Below are positions 1 to 5,694 of a stretch of 10,402 nt of DNA, one piece after another (the stretch's first letter is position 1; each line of letters begins with the position of its first letter). The translations under genes were made by a program, and so were the position numbers. Under the pieces are notes generated by a model, which saw only the letters and a list, made by a program, of their open reading frames with translations, searched no databases and had not been told where the DNA came from. Origin of the DNA: an uncultured Lachnospiraceae bacterium (GTDB lineage Bacteria > Bacillota > Clostridia > Lachnospirales > Lachnospiraceae); NCBI GenBank assembly GCA_910585395.1, contig CAJUCK010000011.1:18385-28786 (forward strand), written 5' to 3'.

Positions 1-1
1 A

Positions 2-1195
2 GACCGTCTGCCGGCGTCAAAGGATGGTAAATTCCGACCTTGGCTCAAACGAATTTGTGTTCCAGTAGCGTTTGTCAGTTTTCTGATGTATCAGTCTGTA
101 CTGGCATCAGCTCCGATGAGCGTCAAAATTATTTATATGTTTATCACTTACATTTTATGGGGGTCTGTTTTGTATACAGCAATTAACATTCCCTATGGCT
201 CTATGGCGTCTGCGATCACAGACAATCCAAGACAGCGTGCGGAACTGTCTACTTTCCGCTCGATGGGAGCTACTTTTGCCAGTGTAGTAATTATGATGAC
301 AGCGCCTGTGGTGGTTTACTATAAGGATGAAAATGGAAATCAGTTGGTAAGTCCCCAGAATTTTACTGTGATTGCAGGAATATTTGCAGTATTGGCTGTC
401 ATTTGTTATCTTCTCTGTTACCAGATGACCACAGAACGTGTGAAAATTGAAAAGAAAGATGGAGGCAGGATGCCTGGAATGGGAGAGACCGTTCATGCTC
501 TGGTATCTAACCGCGCTTTGCTGGCAATTATTGGAGCGGCAATTTTCCTGCTGCTTAGTTCCCTGATGGCGCAGTCCATGAACAACTATCTTTTTGCAGA
601 GTGGTTTAAAAATACAAAAGCCCTCTCTATTATGGGTTTTGTGGGAGTGCCTACTTCTCTGATACTGGCAGCATTTACCGGAAAGATAACAGAGAGATTC
701 GGCAAGAAAGAAGCTGGGGCGCTGGGGATGCTGTTTACAGGGATTGTCTTTGTTCTGCTGTTTCTATTTAAAGTGACAAACCCTTGGATATTTGTATTAA
801 TTACATTTTTTGGAAATTTCGGCATGTACTATTTTAATATGGTAGTGTGGGCATATATCACAGACGTCATTGATTACCAGGAAGTGAAGACAGGAAACCG
901 GGAGGATGGCACGGTATACGGCGTGTATTCCTTTGCACGTAAAATCGGGCAGGCGCTGGCAGGAGGGCTTAGTGGTTTTGCATTGTCAGCAATCGGTTAT
1001 GTGTCAGAGCCAGGAGCAGTGCAGACGGACAGGGTGCGAGAGGGAATTTATAACATTGCCACAATTTTTCCGGGAATCTGTTATGTGATTGTAGCGTTGA
1101 TTCTTATTTTCGCATATCCCTTGAGCAAACGTGTGGTAGAACAGAATGGAGAGATACTTGCACAGCGCAGGAAAGCAAAAGCAGATGTACAGTAA
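2..1195 (+). CDS. GPH-family sugar (hexuronide/hexuronate):cation symporter, 5' partial
   Basis: This is an inner-membrane transporter of the glycoside-pentoside-hexuronide:cation symporter branch of the major facilitator superfamily. The frame is open to the left edge, so the gene begins outside the window. The visible part is 397 residues; full-length members are about 450-460. The GPH signature GKFRPW lies just after the left edge, upstream of the first ATG at 86, which is therefore internal. About eight to nine hydrophobic segments follow. The second family signature is near 860-960: an Asp-Ile-Asp-Tyr-x-Glu stretch, then TGNREDG and a Phe-Ala-x-Lys-x-Gly run. The C-terminus is a short basic cytosolic tail. 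The uxuA ribosome binding site starts only 9 bases after the stop, so they share an operon. Context makes a glucuronide, glucuronate or galacturonate the likely substrate, coupled to H+ or Na+. The family is certain; the substrate is inferred. Confidence 0.93.
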   Translation, partial: DRLPASKDGKFRPWLKRICVPVAFVSFLMYQSVLASAPMSVKIIYMFITYILWGSVLYTAINIPYGSMASAITDNPRQRAELSTFRSMGATFASVVIMMTAPVVVYYKDENGNQLVSPQNFTVIAGIFAVLAVICYLLCYQMTTERVKIEKKDGGRMPGMGETVHALVSNRALLAIIGAAIFLLLSSLMAQSMNNYLFAEWFKNTKALSIMGFVGVPTSLILAAFTGKITERFGKKEAGALGMLFTGIVFVLLFLFKVTNPWIFVLITFFGNFGMYYFNMVVWAYITDVIDYQEVKTGNREDGTVYGVYSFARKIGQALAGGLSGFALSAIGYVSEPGAVQTDRVREGIYNIATIFPGICYVIVALILIFAYPLSKRVVEQNGEILAQRRKAKADVQ

Positions 1196-1215
1196 TTATG
1201 ATCAGGAGGCGGGCG

Positions 1216-2280
1216 ATGAAACGAATGAAATTATCTTTTCGCTGGTATGGAGAAGAGGACAAGGTGAGTCTCGAATATATCCGTCAGATACCAGGTATGC
1301 ATACAGTGGTGACAGCAGTCTATGATGTTCCACCAGGAGAAGTATGGAAGCAATCTTCGATTGATGCGCTGAAACGGAAGATTGAAGACGCAGGGCTGCA
1401 TTTTGAAGTGGTGGAAAGTATTCCAGTACATGAAGACATTAAACTGGGAAAACCAAAGAGAGACCGCTATATTGAAAATTATTGTGAAAATATAAGAAGA
1501 GCGGCCGCGGCGGGAGTGAAATGTATCTGCTATAATTTTATGCCGGTATTCGACTGGACCAGAACTCAGCTTGACCATGTACTCGAGGATGGTTCTACAT
1601 CTCTGGTATATTATCAGGAACAGGTAGATCAGGTAAATCCTCTGGAAAGCGATAGTGATTTAACGCTCCCAGGCTGGGATTCCAGCTATACCAGAGAGGA
1701 ATTGAAACAGGTGGTTTCAGAGTATCAGGCAATGACAGAGGAAGATCTCTGGGCAAATCTGAAATATTTTCTGGAGCGCATCATTCCAGTGGCGGCCCAA
1801 TGCGACGTCAATATGGCGATTCATGAGGATGATCCCTGCTGGAGTATTTTTGGACTTCCGCGCATTATTACCTGTGAAGAAAATCTGGACCGCTTTTTAA
1901 ATCTGGTGGATGATCCTCATAATGGAATTACTCTCTGTACTGGATCTTTGGGATGTTCCTGCCGTAATAACGTAGTAAAAATGGCAGAAAAGTATGCAGC
2001 TATGGGCAGGATTCATTTTGTTCATATGCGAAATGTCAAGGTGCTCAAGGACGGTTTTGAAGAGCGGGCGCATCTGTCGGAATGCGGTTCTCTGGACATG
2101 TATGAAATTATGAAATCCTTATATGACCATGGATTTTCCGGTTATATCCGTCCGGATCATGGACGAATGATCTGGGGAGAGACAGGCCGGCCAGGCTATG
2201 GGCTTTATGACCGCGCTTTGGGCGCCACATATTTGAACGGATTGTGGGAAGCGATTGAGAAAGGAGAAAGAAGAAAATGA
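1216..2280 (+). CDS. uxuA: D-mannonate dehydratase
   Basis: UxuA (EC 4.2.1.8) dehydrates D-mannonate to 2-keto-3-deoxy-D-gluconate in the cytosol, the third step of glucuronate breakdown. The protein has 354 residues from the ATG at 1216, in the range of Gram-positive UxuA (about 350-360). This start is chosen because AGGAGG at 1204-1209 sits 6 bases before it; the in-frame ATG at 1198 lies upstream of that site. The N-terminus (SFRWYG, then LEYIRQIPGM) is typical of the family. Residues matching the metal ligands described for Streptococcus suis ManD (His199, Cys237, His266, Asp310) are at His203, Cys241, His270 and Asp314, a constant shift of 4, so the Mn2+-dependent TIM-barrel active site looks intact. 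The stop overlaps the next start (ATGA), which implies translational coupling. Nothing looks damaged. Confidence 0.96.
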   Translation: MKRMKLSFRWYGEEDKVSLEYIRQIPGMHTVVTAVYDVPPGEVWKQSSIDALKRKIEDAGLHFEVVESIPVHEDIKLGKPKRDRYIENYCENIRRAAAAGVKCICYNFMPVFDWTRTQLDHVLEDGSTSLVYYQEQVDQVNPLESDSDLTLPGWDSSYTREELKQVVSEYQAMTEEDLWANLKYFLERIIPVAAQCDVNMAIHEDDPCWSIFGLPRIITCEENLDRFLNLVDDPHNGITLCTGSLGCSCRNNVVKMAEKYAAMGRIHFVHMRNVKVLKDGFEERAHLSECGSLDMYEIMKSLYDHGFSGYIRPDHGRMIWGETGRPGYGLYDRALGATYLNGLWEAIEKGERRK

Positions 2281-3125
2281 GAGTACCATTTCAAATGGAT
2301 TTAAGCGGTAAAGTGGCAGTGGTGACAGGAGCAGGAGGCATTTTGTGTTCTTCTATGGCTCATGCGCTTGCAGAATGCGGCGCCAGCGTGGCGCTTTTAG
2401 ATTTGAACAGAGAGACTGCCAAGGAACAGGCGGCAAACATAGCCGCAGAGGGAAAACAGGCCAAAGGCTACCAGGCAAACGCGCTGGATAAAGACAGTCT
2501 CAAGGAAGCGCATGAGAAAATTTTAAAAGAGTTTGGACCCTGTGATATCCTTATCAATGGAGCTGGGGGGAATCATCCTCTGGCAACTACAGACAAAGAA
2601 TATTTTGCAATGCAGGATTTAGAGGAAAATGTTAAAACTTTTTTTGATTTGGAACAGAGCGGGGTAGAATTTGTGTTCAATCTAAACTTTATCGGGACGC
2701 TGCTGCCAACCCAGATTTTTTCCAGAGACATGGTGGGGCGGGAAGGCTGCAGCATTTTAAATATTTCTTCCATGAACGCCTATGCCCCTTTGACCAAAAT
2801 TCCGGCGTACAGCGGGGCAAAAGCGGCGGTGAGCAATTTTACGCAATGGCTGGCAGTGCATTTTGCCAGAGAGGGGATACGGGTGAATGCCCTGGCGCCA
2901 GGGTTCTTTGTCACGAAGCAGAATGAAAGGTTACTGTATCATGAAGATGGAACGCCGACAGAGCGTACTGGGAAAATACTGGCGGCGACGCCTATGCAGC
3001 GTTTTGGCAGAACGGAGGAACTTTTGGGCAGTATGCTGTTTTTGCTGAATGAAGAGGCAGCAGGATTTATTACAGGGGTAGTTTTGCCCATAGATGGCGG
3101 ATTTTCTGCTTATTCTGGAGTCTGA
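2277..3125 (+). CDS. uxuB: SDR-family D-fructuronate reductase (mannonate oxidoreductase)
   Basis: This is a short-chain dehydrogenase of 282 residues, probably interconverting D-fructuronate and D-mannonate with NAD(P)H in the cytosol. Seen directly: a Rossmann nucleotide loop TGAGGILC at residues 17-24, the Asn-Gly-Ala-Gly motif at 94-97, and a Ser165 / Tyr178-x3-Lys182 catalytic set. A C-terminal PIDGGF motif is also present. The third glycine of the usual cofactor loop is Cys24 here. Enterobacterial UxuB belongs to the unrelated long-chain polyol dehydrogenase family; Bacillus and many Firmicutes use this SDR type (YjmF) instead. The start overlaps the uxuA stop by 4 bases and has AAGGAG at 2261-2266. 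The fructuronate assignment rests on its place between uxuA and uxaC; by sequence alone it could be a related sugar-acid SDR such as a gluconate 5-dehydrogenase. Confidence 0.87.
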   Translation: MRVPFQMDLSGKVAVVTGAGGILCSSMAHALAECGASVALLDLNRETAKEQAANIAAEGKQAKGYQANALDKDSLKEAHEKILKEFGPCDILINGAGGNHPLATTDKEYFAMQDLEENVKTFFDLEQSGVEFVFNLNFIGTLLPTQIFSRDMVGREGCSILNISSMNAYAPLTKIPAYSGAKAAVSNFTQWLAVHFAREGIRVNALAPGFFVTKQNERLLYHEDGTPTERTGKILAATPMQRFGRTEELLGSMLFLLNEEAAGFITGVVLPIDGGFSAYSGV

Positions 3126-3178
3126 CAGAATTTGTTCTGCAGCCGTAAGGCTTGGCGAGAGAAAGGAATCGTTGCGAT

Positions 3179-4600
3179 ATGAAGAAAACAGCATTTATGG
3201 ATGAAAATTTTCTGCTGGAAACAGAGACGGCCAGAGAGCTGTATCATGCCTGTGCCGAAAAACTTCCGATTTTAGATTATCACTGTCATCTTGATCCCAG
3301 AGAAATTGCAGAAGATAAAAGATATGAAAATCTGGCAAGAATCTGGCTGGCTGGCGATCATTATAAATGGAGACAGATGCGCACAAATGGTGTGGAAGAG
3401 GCTTATATAACTGGAGAAGCGCCGGACTTTGAGAAATTCTGTCAGTGGGCGCAGACTTTAGAAAAGGCGGTGGGCAATCCTCTGTATCATTGGAGCCATT
3501 TAGAGCTGCGGCGGTATTTTGGCTATGAAGGTGTGCTGGGAGCAGATACGGCGCAGGAAGTGTGGGAGGTATGCCGCAAACGTCTGCTGGAAGAAGACAT
3601 GAGCGTTCGCGGGATTATGAGGGCTTCTCACGTAACATTGGTGTGCACCACAGATGACCCTGCAGATGATCTGCGCTGGCATCGGCAGATTGCCAGGGAA
3701 GAAAATATGGAAATCCAGGTGTTGCCAACTTTTCGCCCAGATCGTGCTTTCTCCATGGAACAGCCAGGGTTTGCAGAATATATGCAGAAGCTTGGGCAGG
3801 CGGCAGACGTAAAGATTACAGATTTCGGCAGCTGGAAAGAGGCATTGTCAAGGCGGATGGATTATTTTGAGGAATTGGGCTGTTGTGTCAGTGATCATGG
3901 GCTGCAGTATCTGCCCTGGCAGAAAGCCGATGAAATTGAGATTGAGAAAATTTTTGCAGACAGGATCAGCGGGCAGGAAATTTCCAGGGAACAGAAATTG
4001 AAGTTTCAAACGGCGGCAATGCTCTGGCTGGGAGAGGAATACCATAAACGAGGCTGGGTGATGCAGCTTCATTTTGGCGTTACCAGAAACAACAATACGA
4101 AAATGTATCAGTTATTAGGCGCAGATACAGGATTCGATGGAATTTATAACCGGGTGCCTATCACAGAACTCAGCGCTTATCTGGATGCCCTTTGCCGGCA
4201 AAAAGCATTACCTAAAACCATTCTTTACAGTCTGAATCCGTCAGATAATGCGTCATTGGGGGCGCTGATTGGATGTTTTCAGGAAGCAGGGGCAGCAGGA
4301 AAAGTTCAGCAGGGAAGCGCCTGGTGGTTTAATGACCATAAGACAGGGATGGAAGAACAGCTCACTTCACTTGCCAGCCTGGGACTGCTGGGGAATTTTA
4401 TTGGGATGCTGACAGATTCCAGAAGCTTTCTGTCTTATACCCGTCATGAATATTTTCGTCGGATTGTCTGTAATCTCATAGGCGGCTGGGTGGAACGAGG
4501 GGAATATCCTGATGACAGAAAATTACTGTTTTCACTGATTAAGGGTATCTGTTATAACAATGCCGTGGATTATTTTGGATTTCGTCTGCAGAAAGTTTAA
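3179..4600 (+). CDS. uxaC: Uronate (glucuronate/galacturonate) isomerase
   Basis: UxaC (EC 5.3.1.12) isomerises D-glucuronate to D-fructuronate and D-galacturonate to D-tagaturonate in the cytosol. The protein is 473 residues, matching the family (E. coli about 470). It belongs to the amidohydrolase superfamily: the metal-binding HCH triad is at residues 35-37 in DYHCHL. Further family blocks are FRPDR, the LHFGVTRNNN stretch, SLNPSDNASLG, and a C-terminal GMLTDSRSFLSY followed by RHEYFRR. The ATG at 3179 is preferred: AAAGGA at 3162-3167 precedes it and the product starts as relatives do (MKKTAFMDENFLL). An in-frame TTG at 3152 has no comparable site. It lies 53 bases after the reductase gene with no terminator between, so it is the last visible gene of the operon. 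With no tagaturonate reductase or altronate dehydratase here, glucuronate is the better-supported substrate. Confidence 0.96.
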   Translation: MKKTAFMDENFLLETETARELYHACAEKLPILDYHCHLDPREIAEDKRYENLARIWLAGDHYKWRQMRTNGVEEAYITGEAPDFEKFCQWAQTLEKAVGNPLYHWSHLELRRYFGYEGVLGADTAQEVWEVCRKRLLEEDMSVRGIMRASHVTLVCTTDDPADDLRWHRQIAREENMEIQVLPTFRPDRAFSMEQPGFAEYMQKLGQAADVKITDFGSWKEALSRRMDYFEELGCCVSDHGLQYLPWQKADEIEIEKIFADRISGQEISREQKLKFQTAAMLWLGEEYHKRGWVMQLHFGVTRNNNTKMYQLLGADTGFDGIYNRVPITELSAYLDALCRQKALPKTILYSLNPSDNASLGALIGCFQEAGAAGKVQQGSAWWFNDHKTGMEEQLTSLASLGLLGNFIGMLTDSRSFLSYTRHEYFRRIVCNLIGGWVERGEYPDDRKLLFSLIKGICYNNAVDYFGFRLQKV

Positions 4601-4618
4601 ATAGAGCTGCATTATTTC

Positions 4619-4647
4619 TTGACATTATTCGCAGGTTAGTTTATACT
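4619..4647 (+). promoter_or_regulatory. Sigma-A promoter for the Cys-rich mini-protein gene
   Basis: A perfect -35 TTGACA (4619-4624), a 17-base spacer and a -10 TATACT (4642-4647) begin only 18 bases after the uxaC stop. Transcription should start near 4654, giving a leader of about 70 bases. The inverted repeat at 4635-4650 covers the -10, so the promoter is likely repressible. Confidence 0.8.
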
Positions 4648-4650
4648 AAC
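4635..4650. promoter_or_regulatory. Operator-like inverted repeat over the -10 box
   Basis: GTTAGT (4635-4640), TTAT, then ACTAAC (4645-4650) is a perfect 6+6 inverted repeat placed across the -10 element. The GTTAG/CTAAC arms resemble sites of DtxR/IdeR-type iron repressors, as I remember that consensus. The downstream product is of the FeoB-associated type, so iron-dependent repression fits. The repressor itself is not in the window and the assignment is inference. Confidence 0.55.
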
Positions 4651-4724
4651 TTATGGATGGATTTTGAATTATTTAACTGTTTCTCAATAATTTCATAAGC
4701 TTGAAGGAAAGGAAGGAACTTTAA

Positions 4725-4877
4725 ATGGGAACATTTGTAGTTTTTATGATTGTAGCTGTTTCTGCTGGGCTTGCATGTTTCAGTCTGTATAAGGATAAGA
4801 AGAGAGGAAAATGCTGCGGTGGCTGCAGCGGCTGTAAAAGGGGCTGTTCTGGTGAGGAAAAGCAGGCTGAGATTTGA
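4725..4877 (+). CDS. FeoB-associated Cys-rich membrane protein
   Basis: A 50-residue protein with one N-terminal membrane helix (about residues 3-22, starting MGTFVVFMIVAV). A basic stretch (KDKKRGK) follows, then a cluster of five cysteines in KCCGGCSGCKRGC at residues 29-41, and a short charged tail. This is the layout of the FeoB-associated Cys-rich membrane protein family (the Pfam family first labelled virus attachment protein p12), usually encoded beside or fused to the ferrous iron transporter FeoB in Clostridia. The ATG has AAGGA at 4713-4717, 7 bases upstream. A near-consensus promoter and an operator-like palindrome precede it. No feoA or feoB is visible, so this is an orphan copy. 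The likely role is iron handling at the cytosolic membrane face; the exact function is unknown for the family. The gene is short enough for automated callers to miss. Confidence 0.82.
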   Translation: MGTFVVFMIVAVSAGLACFSLYKDKKRGKCCGGCSGCKRGCSGEEKQAEI

Positions 4878-5131
4878 GACAGAAGTTCAGTTTTTATGAT
4901 TTCCTAAATTAATTCATACAGAGGTGATTGATATATAAAGGAAGCTGCAGTGGAATAAGAAGCGGAAATTTTAATGAAAAAATAAGATATGTCTCTTAAA
5001 AATATGTTATGATATGCCCTGAAGAAGGTTTCACAGAATGGAACCCCATCTTCAGGGCTTTTTGCAGCAGCATGATATAAAGTCATATATATATAAAGTT
5101 TTCATAATATTTTTCAGGAGGTGTTTTAAGA
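4878..5131 (+). other. Intergenic stretch between two small genes
   Basis: 254 AT-rich bases holding the terminator at 5016-5063 and the ribosome binding site of the next gene (AGGAGGTG at 5116-5123). An SD-like GAGGTGA at 4921-4927 touches a TTG that would open a 23-residue frame, but the zero spacing makes translation unlikely. Between the terminator and the next gene, TTGCAG (5062-5067) and TATATA (5086-5091) with an 18-base spacer could be a weak promoter. Nothing else is supported. Confidence 0.5.
5016..5063 (+). terminator. Strong intrinsic terminator
   Basis: GCCCTGAAGA (5016-5025) pairs perfectly over 10 bases with TCTTCAGGGC (5049-5058) and is followed by TTTTT (5059-5063). Inside the loop GGTTTC and GGAACC pair (one G-U), giving a long hairpin with a small internal bulge. 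It probably ends the transcript of the Cys-rich mini-protein gene. Confidence 0.85.
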
Positions 5132-5554
5132 TTGAGAAAAAAGAAAAAGCATATTGGACTTCTTTTAGTGACAGGGGTACTGATCATAGGTGCAGGCACT
5201 TTATATGCGGGGAGACATGTAATAGTAGAACAGGTTAAGACAAAGGCAGCGGTGGAAATCGGTAAAAAGCTTCTGACAGAGCAGTTTGGCAGTAAGATTA
5301 ATATTGGGGGACGGCAGGTGGATGTGTCTGAAATCATGAATCATATGGAGGAAGAGGATGTAGAAACCATCACAGGAATTGCAGAGAAATATATTTCACC
5401 GGAGAATATAAAAAAGGCGGCAGAGATGGCCGCAAATGGAGATACAGAGGGATTGAAAAACCTTGCTGGGGATCAGGTGTCTTTGGAAGATCAGGAACAG
5501 CTGCAAGGGCTTTACGAGAAGTATAAAGATCAGATTCCAGCAAACATTCCATAA
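5132..5554 (+). CDS. Membrane-anchored/exported hypothetical protein
   Basis: I do not recognise a named family. The product is 140 residues and starts at a TTG supported by an excellent AGGAGGTG at 5116-5123, 8 bases upstream; there is no ATG in this frame near the site. The N-terminus is strongly basic (RKKKKH) and is followed by one hydrophobic helix at about residues 8-26, so the protein is either single-pass with the C-terminus outside or secreted. There is no lipobox cysteine. The remaining 110 residues are hydrophilic, acidic and predicted mostly helical (an Ile-Ala-Glu-Lys-Tyr stretch, then repeated Ala/Glu/Lys helices), ending in KDQIPANIP. There are no cysteines, so a metal or redox role is not suggested. 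It sits alone between a terminator and the promoter of the next gene, so it is probably monocistronic. Confidence 0.78.
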   Translation: MRKKKKHIGLLLVTGVLIIGAGTLYAGRHVIVEQVKTKAAVEIGKKLLTEQFGSKINIGGRQVDVSEIMNHMEEEDVETITGIAEKYISPENIKKAAEMAANGDTEGLKNLAGDQVSLEDQEQLQGLYEKYKDQIPANIP

Positions 5555-5570
5555 AGGTTTTATGATTTTT
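5550..5570 (+). terminator. Possible weak terminator at the end of the exported protein gene
   Basis: CATAAA (5550-5555) and TTTATG (5559-5564) form a 6-bp AT-rich hairpin overlapping the stop codon, followed by A and TTTTT (5566-5570). The stem is weak, so termination may be partial. Confidence 0.3.
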
Positions 5571-5583
5571 CTGGAAATGATGG

Positions 5584-5612
5584 TTGACAGAGATATGGTA
5601 ATATTCTATAAT
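5584..5612 (+). promoter_or_regulatory. Perfect-consensus sigma-A promoter for the hydrogenase-like/MCP gene
   Basis: TTGACA (5584-5589), 17-base spacer, TATAAT (5607-5612): a full match to the housekeeping consensus. Transcription should start near 5619, leaving a leader of about 76 bases before the ATG at 5695. No operator-like palindrome overlaps it, which suggests strong constitutive expression and not the SigD-type promoter often used for chemotaxis genes. Confidence 0.88.
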
Positions 5613-5694
5613 TTTCTTAACAGATTTTCAGAAATTACATGATAAATGCACAAACGGACAGGACCGAATATGGTTGGGGAAGGTGGAGTTACAG

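Noticed and set aside
1198..1215. Upstream ATG as the uxuA start
   Set aside because: The AGGAGG ribosome binding site lies downstream of this ATG and is correctly spaced for the ATG at 1216.
3152..3178. Upstream TTG as the uxaC start
   Set aside because: It would add nine residues without family similarity, and the AAAGGA site fits the ATG at 3179.
4928..4999. Mini-frame of 23 codons after an SD-like GAGGTGA
   Set aside because: No spacing between the SD-like sequence and the TTG, and no recognisable product.
5674..5694. Upstream TTG as the start of the MCP-fusion gene
   Set aside because: The GGAG-containing ribosome binding site lies between this TTG and the ATG at 5695, and ferredoxin-type homologues start at the latter.
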